Below are positions 18,496 to 27,816 of a stretch of DNA of 64,000 nucleotides, one piece after another (position 1 is the first letter of the stretch; each line of letters begins with the position of its first letter). The translations under genes were made by a program, and so were the position numbers. The DNA comes from Allopseudospirillum japonicum (GTDB lineage: Bacteria; Pseudomonadota; Gammaproteobacteria; Pseudomonadales; Halomonadaceae), in contig NZ_FNYH01000006.1 in the NCBI RefSeq assembly GCF_900108915.1, positions 62,001 through 126,000 of the forward strand, read 5' to 3'. The notes beneath the pieces were generated by a model. That model ran no database searches, was not told the DNA's origin, and was given only the letters and a program-made list of their open reading frames with translations.

Positions 18496-19422
18496 ATGAG
18501 TTATCCAATACAAGATAAGCTAGTGATTGCAGTGGCATCAAGTGCTTTATTTGATTTGGCTGAAGCACACGAAATTTTTATTAATCAGGGTGAGGATGAA
18601 TATAGAAAATTTCAAAGAAAAAATAAAAAAGTCTTACTCGCTAAAGGAATTGCTTTCCCTTTTGTACGCAGATTTTTAAATATTAATCTTGCCTATCCAC
18701 AAGAATCTCCGGTTGAGGTTGTTCTTTTATCTCGTAATGATCCTGATACAGGACAAAGAGTTTTTAATAGTATTCAGCATTATCAATTAAATATTACTCG
18801 GGCAGGGTTCCTCAGTGGAAAATCACCTTATTTGTATATGCCTGCATTTAATGCAAGCCTGTTTTTATCTGCGAATCGAGAAGATGTGATACAAGCAATT
18901 CAAGCGGGTTATCCTGCCGGGCAACTATTAGCAGGGGAAATTCAAGATACTGAAGAAGATCAAGAATTAAGAGTCGCTTTTGATTTTGATGGTGTTTTAG
19001 CTGATGATGAAGCAGAAAGTATTTTTCAAAAAAATGAAGACTTAGATGCATTTTGTTCTTATGAGGTGAAAAATGCTCAAAGGCCGCATCAACCGGGACC
19101 TTTAGCATCTTTATTTAAAAAATTGTCTTATTTACAAAAGCTAGAACGACAGAGAATGCAGCAAGATTCTAACTATATTCCAATACTACGTATTGCTATT
19201 GTGACTGCACGCAGTGCACCTGCAAATGAACGTGTAGTGACAACATTAAATGCTTGGGGAGTTATTCCTGATGAAACTTTTTTTCTAGGAGGCATGGATA
19301 AAAATCGTATTTTGCAAATTATGCAGCCGCACATATTTTTTGATGATCAAATGAAACACTTGTCGTCGCTTTCTTCAGGCATTCCTGCAGTTCATATCCC
19401 TTTTGGTATCAGAAATATTTAA
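18496..19422 (+). CDS. 5'-nucleotidase (cytosolic NT5C1-like family)
   Basis: Bacterial member of the 5'-nucleotidase family related to eukaryotic cytosolic nucleotidase 1, which hydrolyses nucleoside monophosphates. Family marks are the N-terminal VIAVASSALFDLAEA; the substrate region VEVVLLSRNDPDTG; GFLSGKSPYLYMPAFNASLF; the HAD-type nucleophile motif VAFDFDGVLADDE (about 158-170); IVTARSAPANERVVTTL (motif II, Thr); and IFFDDQMKH (acidic motif IV). The 308-aa length is typical. It starts 12 bp after a terminator and has no partner genes, so it is probably a single-gene unit in nucleotide salvage. Confidence 0.85.
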   Translation: MSYPIQDKLVIAVASSALFDLAEAHEIFINQGEDEYRKFQRKNKKVLLAKGIAFPFVRRFLNINLAYPQESPVEVVLLSRNDPDTGQRVFNSIQHYQLNITRAGFLSGKSPYLYMPAFNASLFLSANREDVIQAIQAGYPAGQLLAGEIQDTEEDQELRVAFDFDGVLADDEAESIFQKNEDLDAFCSYEVKNAQRPHQPGPLASLFKKLSYLQKLERQRMQQDSNYIPILRIAIVTARSAPANERVVTTLNAWGVIPDETFFLGGMDKNRILQIMQPHIFFDDQMKHLSSLSSGIPAVHIPFGIRNI

Positions 19423-19424
19423 AG

Positions 19425-19979
19425 CTATTTAAATAACCAAGACTTCAATACCTGAGTCACTTTGGGCATAACCAAGTAGGTCATTAAAATCACCTGCAAG
19501 CTCACGATAATTAAACTATGGAGCCAAGCTGGTAAGCTAGATTTGATTGGCTGTAAAATATAATTTAGTATATATACAAGAATAAATACAACTGGAATTA
19601 ATACTAGAACCATTTTATAGGCTTTCGGTGATTTATTAGGTAACTGTGGTAAATCGAACCAAAATTCTATCCCTGTTGCTCTTCGAGTATTGGATTCACC
19701 CTCAATCCAGTCCTGTACTTCTTGCAGGAAATCTTGTCTTATTTGAGAGGTTTCCCAACGTTGGCAATCTGCATAGGTATCAAAACGATAGATAATGACG
19801 TATTCACCCTGAGTCGCAGGCGATGGGCGCAATACATTAACACTTTGGTGCCCAGGAAAGTTAGAAGCAGCTTCTACCATTTTGGAAATCCAGCGCTCAT
19901 ATTGAGGTTCGTAACCAGATTTCACTCTACGGGAAATGCTAACTGTGATGGGGCCTATATCTTGATTCTGGCTGTACAT
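19425..19979 (-). CDS. ABM-domain protein with C-terminal membrane helices
   Basis: The N-terminal about 100 residues look like an antibiotic-biosynthesis-monooxygenase (ABM) dimeric alpha/beta barrel: GPITVSISRRVKSGYE, FPGHQSVNVLRPSP and YVIIYRFDTYADCQRWETS. Two hydrophobic helices follow at about 125-147 and 150-175. This architecture (ABM plus two helices) is known in proteins of unconfirmed function. I favour the ATG at 19979 (AAGGA 7 bases upstream) over the in-frame TTG 15 codons earlier, giving 184 aa. It converges on the 5'-nucleotidase gene with 2 bp between stops. No catalytic role is claimed. Confidence 0.75.
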   Translation of the reverse strand: MYSQNQDIGPITVSISRRVKSGYEPQYERWISKMVEAASNFPGHQSVNVLRPSPATQGEYVIIYRFDTYADCQRWETSQIRQDFLQEVQDWIEGESNTRRATGIEFWFDLPQLPNKSPKAYKMVLVLIPVVFILVYILNYILQPIKSSLPAWLHSLIIVSLQVILMTYLVMPKVTQVLKSWLFK

Positions 19980-20109
19980 TTTTTTCCTTATGGTAATTAA
20001 TGGTCTAATTGATAATTTAGCCAACCGCTGTTTAGTTTAATCTGTATGCAAAAAAACTTCTCGTATATTCTAAAACCAGTTAAATTCAAAAAACCAATAT
20101 TAATATAGC

Positions 20110-21066
20110 TTATAATTGAAGTTGATTTTTACTGTAAAATAAATGCTGGTTGCCTGTGATAGGATCTTGAAAAGCTAAACTAAAAGCAAGTAACTGTAAT
20201 GGTAATTCCGTACTGACTTGTGTTGTCGGCGCTTTAATTTGTGGATACCAAGGATCATGTTGAATAGGAATACCTAAAGCTGCAAGGTGTACTCTTAATT
20301 GATGTTGGCGACCCGTGATGGGTATGAGTTGATATAGGCCAAGATGATTTTTTTGGGTGATCAGAGCAATATGGGTTTCACTATTTGGTGTGCCCGAGAC
20401 TTCTTGCATAATAAAAAAAGGATCACCCTTTATAATACGGCTGCGATAAACTAAAGGGAATTGCAAATCTTCATGAAGAGGTGCAATTGCATGATAAACT
20501 TTTTTTATCTGACCTTGTTGAAAAAGTTGTTGATAAGCACCGCGATAAGCTGCTTTTTTACATAGTAAAACTAAGCCTGCGGTTGCTTTATCTAAACGGT
20601 GGGCAGCTTCTAACTCAGGAAGATTCAGTTGATGGCGCAAACGCACAACCAAGGTTTCTTTGACGTGTTGGCCGCCGGGCGCTGTGGCTAATCCGTGTGG
20701 TTTGTCAGCAACTAAAATATAGTCATCTTGATAAATAATGGTTTCTTGCGCTGCAATAGGTGCTTCTTCAGGTACATCCCGATAATACCAAAGCAAAGTA
20801 TGGGCACGATAAGGTGTATCCAAAGTGATAGCTTGGCCTTGTGCATCAAAAAATTCCCCTTGTGCTAAGCGCTGCTTAAGTTGCATTGCGGGAATATGGG
20901 GAAATTTATGGATTAAAAAACTCAGTAGATCTGGCCAAGGGGGCGAGGGAAGACGCAGATAACTGGGGCGTACACCTAAACGTTGTGGTAGGGGAGCTTG
21001 TGGTTTGCGTAAACTTTTTTTGCTACGGGCCATAAGATTTGCTACAGAATTTTTAGATAGTGACAT
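20110..21066 (-). CDS. RluA-family pseudouridine synthase
   Basis: Isomerises uridine to pseudouridine in rRNA or tRNA. The catalytic motif AAHRLDKATAGLVLLCK (about 143-159) holds the essential Asp. Other family marks are VADKPHGLATAPGG upstream and PITGRQHQLRVHLAALG (about 250-268). A basic N-terminus (KKSLRKPQAPLPQRLG) precedes an S4-like region (FPHIPAMQLKQRLAQGEFF). At 318 aa it fits the RluA/RluC/RluD superfamily, but I cannot assign the modified position. It is a single gene facing away from the serralysin-like gene. Confidence 0.9.
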   Translation of the reverse strand: MSLSKNSVANLMARSKKSLRKPQAPLPQRLGVRPSYLRLPSPPWPDLLSFLIHKFPHIPAMQLKQRLAQGEFFDAQGQAITLDTPYRAHTLLWYYRDVPEEAPIAAQETIIYQDDYILVADKPHGLATAPGGQHVKETLVVRLRHQLNLPELEAAHRLDKATAGLVLLCKKAAYRGAYQQLFQQGQIKKVYHAIAPLHEDLQFPLVYRSRIIKGDPFFIMQEVSGTPNSETHIALITQKNHLGLYQLIPITGRQHQLRVHLAALGIPIQHDPWYPQIKAPTTQVSTELPLQLLAFSLAFQDPITGNQHLFYSKNQLQL

Positions 21067-21290
21067 ATTTTGCTAGTGAGAATAACACTCAGCAAGTCTA
21101 GGGTTAAGGAATCTTTTCTGCTTTTGGGGCGCACTAAAATATAGGTATTGCTATATCTCAATAAAATATGCTGAACTAAGTACAGACACTTATTTTTGCT
21201 AAGCATCTGTCATCAATTGACGTTATATTTGAAATAACAAGTGTCAGGCGGTCTATGCCTTGACGCACTCACAACGCAGGAGTCTATATT

Positions 21291-24200
21291 ATGACAACTA
21301 CTCCAACTGGTGGTGGTCCAGGTGTCGCCGATCTCACACTGACCAACCAATTTAGTAATGGCTATGATGCTGCTTATGAATTCTCTGGTAATGCCTCTAT
21401 TGATGCGCTGTTAGGGGGTTCCTCTTGGGGTACAGGACCAAGTAATAGCGTCGTGTTGACCTACAGTTTTCCAGATGCTTCTAGTCTTTGGGCGAGTAAT
21501 TATGGCGGTGGCAGCAATGAAGCAAGTGCTGGTTTGACCCCTTTAAACAGTGCCCAACAGCAAGCTTTTCGTGAAGCTTTGGCAACCTGGTCTGAAGTTG
21601 CAGATATTAAATTTCAGGAAGTCAGCGATACCTCCGCTTCTGTTGGGGATATTCGTGTCGCTTTCTCGCAAGCGGTTTCTGGTCAAGCCGCAGGTTGGGC
21701 TTACCTGCCAAGCCCTGGGTCTTACAATTATTCAGGTAGTACGCTCAATAGTTATACAATAGCGCCTTCTTCGGGTGATGTTTGGTTAGATCCCGCAGAT
21801 GCTGGTGAGACCAATTGGGCGGAAGGTTCAGCAAATTTTGCGACTTTAGTCCATGAGTTAGGGCATGCTTTAGGATTAAAACATCCATTTGAAGCGGAAG
21901 AGAGCGGCCAAGTATTAAGTGGCAGTGAAGATACCTCGCAATATTCGATTATGTCATACACGGACTATCCAGCAATGGGGAATGTGTATACATCGACAGG
22001 GGGCAACTCTTACTCATATACCGCGATTCAAGCCAATGGCCCCATGATGTATGACATTCTAGCCATGCAATATTTGTATGGCGCGAATATGAGCACACGC
22101 ACAGGGGACGATACCTATATTTTTAGTAGCTCGACCCCTTTCCTAGAAACCATCTGGGATGCAGGCGGAACAGATACGATTGATGCCTCAACGCAATTAT
22201 ATGGTGTACAAATCGATCTGCGTGATGGCCATTTTAGTTCTGTAGGTGTGAAGCAAACAGGGATCTCAACTACAGCGCCGGCAGAGGGTAACCTAGGGAT
22301 TGCACACAATGCCTATATTGAAAATGCCGTGGGTTCCGATCATAACGACCTACTACAAGGCAATGCACTAGATAATGTGCTGACAGGCAAAGGCGGCGAT
22401 GACACATTAAAAGGGGATGCAGGTACAGATACGGCCCTGTATTTTGGCTTAAGCAATCAATACCAAATTGCGGCGATTGACCAAGCGAATAATATTTGGC
22501 AAATCTCTGGTATGGAAGGGACAGACCGTCTTGAAGGTATTGAAAAGCTTAAGTTTAACGACAAGCTCATTAGTGTTGAAGAGTTTGCCGGCTTAGTTGC
22601 GCCAACAGATGCAGAAACAGATACAAGCACAGACGATACCTCAGATACGACTACAGACGACACAACAGATCAAACAACAGATGATGTCACGGATGATACC
22701 AATAGCGGAGGTTCTGAGCACTTTACTGCTTATAACCCAAGTACAGGAAATACAGACACGCTCGTTGATGCTTTATTGGATGAAACAAGTCAAGATAACA
22801 TTCAAATCTTAAATGTTAAGGTGACCGATAGTACACAAGCAAATCAAGGCGGTGGTATTTACTGGGATAAACCAGTCAAAGATGGCTACGACGATTACGA
22901 CGACTATTATGGTGGCTATAACCAAACGCAATATTCAGTCTCTTTGTATGATGGTGGTATTCAAGGTATAGATATAGGAAGTGGGATTTTCTTATCGACA
23001 GGTACCGCGACACCACCAAGTACCAATACCCAAGGTGGCTATTCAGTGCAACTAGGTTTGCCAGGTAGTGATCGTATGGATGCGGTAGCATCTCAGGCTT
23101 TCTCGGGAGCGGGAAAATCAAAAGATCTAACTCAGTTTGAAATGACTTTTAATGTAGTGAATCCTAATATTAAGTCCATTTCTTTAGATTTGGTTTTTGC
23201 CTCAGATGAATATCCGGAGTTTTCTAACAGCTCCTATGTAGATATTGCCGCTGCTTTTGTCAACGGCTATAACTATGCTTACTTTAATGGGGATATTAGC
23301 CAGCCTTTAAGTGTGATTGATGCTAACTTGGCCAACAACTTTGAAAGTAACGAAAATGGCCAAATTGCGATTGAGTATGATGGTATTAGTAATAAGCTAT
23401 CTTTAGTGGCACCTGTTGATTTAGGTAAGAATACCTTAACCTTAGCCATTGCAGATACAGGCGATATGAGTTACGACTCTGGCCTCTTTATTTCTAACCT
23501 GCAAACCCTCGATATTGAATTAAATCCTGTGAGTACAGGTACCGACGATTTCTTCGGGGAAGGCACCAGTGGCACAGAGGAAGATGGTTTCTTCTTTGAC
23601 GATAGTGCAGCAGGGATTCAAAAACCGGTCACAGGAACACCAGGAAAAGATACCCTGCAAGGCACTGAGCAAAGCGAGCTTTTTAATGCTTTACCAGGAG
23701 ATGATAAAATTATTACCGGCGGTGGTAATGATGTGGTGATGGCCGGTGCCGGCAACGATCAGGTAGAGGTGACAGGTTCAGGGAACGTCTCCTTGTATGG
23801 TGCTTCTGGTTATGATGTTGCGACCTTTGCTGAACTCAGTTCAGATCAAGTCAGCCTGAAAAAAGTCGGTACAGTGGCTACTTTAGAAGTGACGAGTGGT
23901 GATCATCAAGGCACAGTGCATACCTTGTTTAATTTTGAGGAAATTAAACTTCAGGATATGGATTATTTAGTAAAAGATTTGGTGAATGATTCCGCAGCGG
24001 TAAGTAAGAGCGAAAGCCAGCTAGGCTCAGCCGGTGCAGATGAGGTTACTATTGATGATACTAAAGAGAATGTCAGTGCTTCTGGTGGGTTAGGTGATGA
24101 TGTGTATCACATCAGTGCGAACCAGAAAGGTGAAGTTTACATTGCGGATATTTTTGGAACTAACACCATTGACTTTACCGAAGCCAGCATTGAAATGGCC

Positions 24201-24353
24201 TTTAATTACCAAGGTCAATTAGCCGTAAAAACCACCTCTGGTGCTAAAGTTTTTGTAGAGTTTGCTGATCAGCAACTTTATAACTATGACGGCCAACAAG
24301 GATTAAGCCTCACAGGCTTTATTCAAAATGTTATTGATAACCAAATGGCTTAA
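21291..24353 (+). CDS. Serralysin-type RTX metalloprotease with choice-of-anchor-L domain
   Basis: Probable exported zinc protease of 1020 aa. No N-terminal signal peptide is seen, as expected for type I secretion. The M10B catalytic domain (about 1-250) contains HELGHALGLKHP (about 188-199), giving three zinc His, and a Met-turn SIMSYT. RTX-like glycine/aspartate nonapeptides follow (GKGGDDTLKGDAGTD, about 367), then an Asp/Thr-rich linker (about 440-477). A domain resembling choice-of-anchor L (about 500-745) shows GIFLSTG and LVFASDEYPEFSNS. A second RTX block lies at about 790-830 (GGGNDVVMAGAGNDQV). SD is AGGAG at 8 bases. Neither inhibitor nor ABC/HlyD/TolC type I genes are adjacent. 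An inverted GTTAT/ATAAC pair at 21222-21238 may be regulatory. Joining a protease to an anchor-L module is unusual. Confidence 0.87.
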   Translation: MTTTPTGGGPGVADLTLTNQFSNGYDAAYEFSGNASIDALLGGSSWGTGPSNSVVLTYSFPDASSLWASNYGGGSNEASAGLTPLNSAQQQAFREALATWSEVADIKFQEVSDTSASVGDIRVAFSQAVSGQAAGWAYLPSPGSYNYSGSTLNSYTIAPSSGDVWLDPADAGETNWAEGSANFATLVHELGHALGLKHPFEAEESGQVLSGSEDTSQYSIMSYTDYPAMGNVYTSTGGNSYSYTAIQANGPMMYDILAMQYLYGANMSTRTGDDTYIFSSSTPFLETIWDAGGTDTIDASTQLYGVQIDLRDGHFSSVGVKQTGISTTAPAEGNLGIAHNAYIENAVGSDHNDLLQGNALDNVLTGKGGDDTLKGDAGTDTALYFGLSNQYQIAAIDQANNIWQISGMEGTDRLEGIEKLKFNDKLISVEEFAGLVAPTDAETDTSTDDTSDTTTDDTTDQTTDDVTDDTNSGGSEHFTAYNPSTGNTDTLVDALLDETSQDNIQILNVKVTDSTQANQGGGIYWDKPVKDGYDDYDDYYGGYNQTQYSVSLYDGGIQGIDIGSGIFLSTGTATPPSTNTQGGYSVQLGLPGSDRMDAVASQAFSGAGKSKDLTQFEMTFNVVNPNIKSISLDLVFASDEYPEFSNSSYVDIAAAFVNGYNYAYFNGDISQPLSVIDANLANNFESNENGQIAIEYDGISNKLSLVAPVDLGKNTLTLAIADTGDMSYDSGLFISNLQTLDIELNPVSTGTDDFFGEGTSGTEEDGFFFDDSAAGIQKPVTGTPGKDTLQGTEQSELFNALPGDDKIITGGGNDVVMAGAGNDQVEVTGSGNVSLYGASGYDVATFAELSSDQVSLKKVGTVATLEVTSGDHQGTVHTLFNFEEIKLQDMDYLVKDLVNDSAAVSKSESQLGSAGADEVTIDDTKENVSASGGLGDDVYHISANQKGEVYIADIFGTNTIDFTEASIEMAFNYQGQLAVKTTSGAKVFVEFADQQLYNYDGQQGLSLTGFIQNVIDNQMA

Positions 24354-24366
24354 TTTGTAGCTAGAG

Positions 24367-24398
24367 AGCACCCCTTCAGTGTCAGCTTTAGGGGTGCT
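24367..24398 (+). terminator. Hairpin after the serralysin gene
   Basis: A perfect 9-bp stem AGCACCCCT / AGGGGTGCT with a 14-base loop begins 14 bases after the stop codon. It is followed by GATAAAAAAA rather than a T-run, so it may be a weak terminator or an mRNA-stabilising hairpin. Confidence 0.5.
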
Positions 24399-24905
24399 GA
24401 TAAAAAAATTTATCAATTACACTGCGCTAGTAAGGGTGTGTTCTTCGATTAGCGCACCGATTTTCTGCAATCATTGATCAGTAGTCTTCTATTATTGAAT
24501 CAATAATTAACGGCGAGCTTGCCAAAATCTCTGCAAAAATTGCTAGTATTTTTAAATAAGGGTGCATTATAGGTGGCTTGACTTGGGTATCAGCAAAGTC
24601 ATAATCTCGACTCGTACCTAAAACAACATAATCCGCATCATTTTCTATCCTCTGCACTTCCGAACACATCAATCGCTATATCAATCATCCTTTCTTTCTA
24701 GTCGAATAATGATAATTGTTTTTTATGAATAGGTGAGACAGCATGCTTTTGTCACCCTTTTAATCAAAAAATAATTTATTGTATAGAAGGTTGATAGACG
24801 CTGTTGATTTCTTGATGTTTAATGCCTCTTGCAAAGACAATCAAACCGTATTTTCCAATAAATCGAGATGGCAAATCATCGCATATATTTAACTCAGGAT
24901 TGCAA
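24399..24905. other. About 500 bp with no convincing gene
   Basis: AT-rich stretch between the serralysin gene and the lipoprotein hydrolase. A 64-codon open frame runs on the minus strand (24478-24672; begins MMCSEVQRIENDADYVV). It has no good ribosome site and no family resemblance that I recognise, so I treat it as a possible gene remnant only. The promoter of the downstream hydrolase is presumably at 24700-24900. No tRNA or repeat was seen. Confidence 0.35.
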
Positions 24906-25790
24906 ATGAAAAAGCACATATTAGTAGCCTTGATTTCGTTTTTATTATTATCAGGATGTGCTAGCACTTCACTGCCTATTAGGCAAGATGTTGCTTTGTC
25001 TTCTGATTTAGAGCGCATTGCTTATCATGTTACTGGTCAACAAACAAAAACAACATTAATTTTTGTGCATGGCTGGAGTTGTGATAGTCGCTATTGGCAA
25101 AAGCAAATCCCTGTCTTTGCAAAAGATTATCAAGTGATTGCCCTTGATTTAGCCGGTCATGGCCACTCTTCATTAGATAGATCTGAATTTTCAATGCAAG
25201 CATTTGCAAATGATATCAAAGCTATTATGGATCAAGAAGGGATCGAGCGTGCTATCTTAATTGGCCACTCTATGGCAGGCGTTATCATTGCTGAAGCGGC
25301 TAAATTAATGCCTACAAAAATTGTTGGAATTATTGGAGTAGATACCTTGCAAAATGTCGGTGAGTCTATCCCCCAGTCTGTACTTGATCAGATGCTCCAA
25401 CCCTTTATGACGCACTTTAAAGATGCGACAAAAGACTTTGTTTCGCCTATGTTTCCAGAAAATACGGATCAGCAGCTCCTTCATTGGGTCAAAGAGGATA
25501 TGTCATCCGCCCCGAAAACAGCTGCAGTTAATGCATTTAGAAATTATCTACAAATGCATGTTAATGGTGAAGCTGCGCTAGTATTTAAAGATTTAACACT
25601 TCCTGTGATTTCAATTAATAGTAGGCTCTGGCCCACAGCACAAGCAGAAAATAGTAAATATATCAAGAACTATCAGCTTTTTTATATTGAAGAGACAGGT
25701 CATTTCCCTATGTTAGAAAAACCAGCAAAATTTAATCAACTACTGAAAAAAGCCATTAGCTTGATAGAAAAGTACACAAATGAAAAATAA
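24906..25790 (+). CDS. Alpha/beta-hydrolase lipoprotein
   Basis: A secreted, lipid-anchored esterase-like enzyme. The start at ATG 24906 (AGGA 6 bases upstream) gives a lipoprotein signal peptide, MKKHILVALISFLLLSGC, with lipobox LSGC. The fold shows the oxyanion loop IFVHGWSCDSRYW, strand LDLAGHGHSS, nucleophile elbow LIGHSMAG (Ser about 121) and a late His in EETGHFPMLEKP (about 264). The acid residue is probably in the strand before it. At 294 aa it fits small esterases, lactonases and haloperoxidase-like hydrolases; the substrate is unknown. The next gene, an amine oxidase, lies 51 bp downstream on the same strand, so they may be an operon. Confidence 0.85.
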   Translation: MKKHILVALISFLLLSGCASTSLPIRQDVALSSDLERIAYHVTGQQTKTTLIFVHGWSCDSRYWQKQIPVFAKDYQVIALDLAGHGHSSLDRSEFSMQAFANDIKAIMDQEGIERAILIGHSMAGVIIAEAAKLMPTKIVGIIGVDTLQNVGESIPQSVLDQMLQPFMTHFKDATKDFVSPMFPENTDQQLLHWVKEDMSSAPKTAAVNAFRNYLQMHVNGEAALVFKDLTLPVISINSRLWPTAQAENSKYIKNYQLFYIEETGHFPMLEKPAKFNQLLKKAISLIEKYTNEK

Positions 25791-25841
25791 CCGTTAACTT
25801 GCTATCAGCATGCTGAGGCATGAGGGCTGAGGGTGGGCAGG

Positions 25842-27212
25842 ATGAATAAACGCACTTTTTTACAGCTATTAACCTTAATGTTCTTGGGATCACATACTAA
25901 GGTGATTGCGAGTCAGCAAGAATCCAAAACACGGAAAAAAAGCGAGCGTATTGTTATTGTTGGGGCTGGGTTAGCTGGGCTTGCTGCTGCAAAAGCTTTG
26001 CAACAAGCAGGGCATCAAGTGTTGGTATTGGAAGCACGCGAACGGACTGGTGGTCGTATTTGGACCAGCAATCAATGGCTTGGTATGCCGCTTGATTTGG
26101 GTGCAACTTGGATTCATGGAGTAGATGGGAACCCAATCACTGATTTGGCAGATGAAATTAGTGCTCGGCGTTTGATTACCAGTGATCAAAAAAGTGTGAT
26201 TTATCATGCTGATGGTCGTGTTTTTTCTCAGGTGGAAGAAAAACAACTCAGAAAAATACGTAAGCAAGTTTTTGATCTCGTGCGTAAAGCACAGGATGCA
26301 GAGACGGATGTCTCTATTCAGCAGGCAATTGCTCAGTTGGTACAGGAGGCTGCGCAAGACACGCATCGCCTCAATTTACTAAACTTTATTTTATCGAGTG
26401 ATTTAGAGCATGAGTATGCGGCGAGTGTCCGTGATCTATCGTCTTATTGGTACGATAGTGATCAAGCATTCGCAGGAGAAGATGTCTTTTTCACACAAGG
26501 ATTTAAGGTTATTACTGAGTATTTAGCGCAAGGTATAGAAATTCACTTGGCGCAGGTTGTCAAAGAAATTCACTGGCAGCAAGCACAAATACAAGTACAT
26601 ACCCTAGATCAAGTATGGAGAGCAGATCGCGTTATTGTCACTTTGCCTCTTGGCGTTTTACAGCATCAAGATGTGCATTTTGTTCCCGAGCTGCCCAGAG
26701 AGAAACGCCAAGCAATTGCTCAGCTAGGTATGGGGGTGTTGAACAAATGTTACCTGCGCTTTGCGCATGCATTTTGGCCGCAAGCGGTGGACTGGCTGGA
26801 ATACGTTTCAAACAGCCCAGGGGAATGGAATGATTGGATTAGCTTGCAGCGTACAGCCCAATTACCGGTACTTTTGGGATTTAATGCTGCAGATCAGGGA
26901 CGCGCCATGGAAGCTTGGTCAGATAAACAAATCGTTGCCAGTGCCATGCAAAGGTTACGGACGATTTTTGGTGCCTCTATACCTGAGCCGATTGATTATC
27001 AGATCACGCGTTGGGCATCGGATCCTTTTGCTAGAGGTGCCTACTCGTATAATGCATTAGGATCAAGGCCAAAAATGCGCGATTCATTGGCAAAACCTTT
27101 ACAAAACCAGTTATTTTTTGCCGGAGAAGCCACCAGCAAAACCTATTTTGGAACGACGCATGGAGCTTATTTATCTGGCTTACAAGCCGCACAGAAAATA
27201 CTCATGACTTGA
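25842..27212 (+). CDS. FAD-dependent amine oxidase (monoamine-oxidase family)
   Basis: Flavoprotein oxidising an amine, polyamine or similar substrate. The N-terminal leader MNKRTFLQLLTLMFLG resembles a Tat signal with Lys-Arg in place of Arg-Arg, so export of the folded holoenzyme is possible. The dinucleotide-binding motif VGAGLAGLAAAKAL is at about 37, then LEARERTGGRIWT and the family motif LDLGATWIHG. The C-terminal FAD loop reads FFAGEATSKTYFGTTHGA (about 425). The length of 457 aa is normal. I prefer the ATG at 25842 over the GTG three codons earlier. It follows the lipoprotein hydrolase on the same strand. Substrate assignment (spermine, tyramine, tryptophan) is not possible from sequence alone. 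Confidence 0.88.
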   Translation: MNKRTFLQLLTLMFLGSHTKVIASQQESKTRKKSERIVIVGAGLAGLAAAKALQQAGHQVLVLEARERTGGRIWTSNQWLGMPLDLGATWIHGVDGNPITDLADEISARRLITSDQKSVIYHADGRVFSQVEEKQLRKIRKQVFDLVRKAQDAETDVSIQQAIAQLVQEAAQDTHRLNLLNFILSSDLEHEYAASVRDLSSYWYDSDQAFAGEDVFFTQGFKVITEYLAQGIEIHLAQVVKEIHWQQAQIQVHTLDQVWRADRVIVTLPLGVLQHQDVHFVPELPREKRQAIAQLGMGVLNKCYLRFAHAFWPQAVDWLEYVSNSPGEWNDWISLQRTAQLPVLLGFNAADQGRAMEAWSDKQIVASAMQRLRTIFGASIPEPIDYQITRWASDPFARGAYSYNALGSRPKMRDSLAKPLQNQLFFAGEATSKTYFGTTHGAYLSGLQAAQKILMT

Positions 27213-27241
27213 TGATCTCTTGATCAATCGATGAAGTGTAT

Positions 27242-27262
27242 TGACGCTGCCAAGCAGCGTCA
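27242..27262. terminator. Hairpin between convergent amine oxidase and creA genes
   Basis: Perfect 9-bp stem TGACGCTGC / GCAGCGTCA with a CAA loop, placed between two convergent stop codons. T-runs on either side are poor, so termination is probable from position but not certain. Confidence 0.5.
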
Positions 27263-27306
27263 TATATTGCACTAAATCACGTATCTGGTGAAATGAATAC
27301 AAAGAT

Positions 27307-27783
27307 TTATTCGCGCCAAGGCATAATGGGTACCACAGAAACAGAATTTTTCGGTGAACCATCAATCACTTTGTCTGAGTACACTAGATAAATCAGGGTA
27401 TCACGCTTTTTGTCATATAAACGTACCACCTGCATAGACTTGAAGACTAAACTTGTACGTTTAGTAAAGACTTCTTCCGCCTCCCCCGGCTCAAGATCAG
27501 ATTTGATTTTAATCGGGCCGATTTGCCGGCAGGCAATAGCAGCATCTGCAGTATCTTCTGCTAAGCCTAAGCTACCTTTAATGCCGCCGGTTTTAGCACG
27601 TGATAACCAACAAGCGACGCCCTCAACTTCTGGATCATCAAACGCTTCGACCACAATTTTATGATTGGCACCTAAAAGCTTAAATGTTGTGGTCACTTCG
27701 CCTATTTCTTCTGCTTGTGCCTGCCATGGCATGAGTGTTAGCAAGCCGACAAAGGCCAGAGTGTGTTTCCATAACTTAGGCAT
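27307..27783 (-). CDS. creA: CreA family periplasmic protein
   Basis: Protein of unknown function conserved in proteobacteria. A cleavable signal peptide is evident ([17 protein letters not shown] then EEIGEV). The mature part has the family marks [30 protein letters not shown]-like segments, [15 protein letters not shown] and [24 protein letters not shown]. Two Cys (VACW and IACRQ) could form a periplasmic disulfide. Length is 158 aa. A strong GGAGG site precedes the ATG. It lies 33 bp after sufE on the same strand, so they may be cotranscribed. Confidence 0.9.
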   Translation of the reverse strand: MPKLWKHTLAFVGLLTLMPWQAQAEEIGEVTTTFKLLGANHKIVVEAFDDPEVEGVACWLSRAKTGGIKGSLGLAEDTADAAIACRQIGPIKIKSDLEPGEAEEVFTKRTSLVFKSMQVVRLYDKKRDTLIYLVYSDKVIDGSPKNSVSVVPIMPWRE

Positions 27784-27816
27784 AACGCCTCCTTCTCTAT
27801 CAATACAGTCTAGTGT

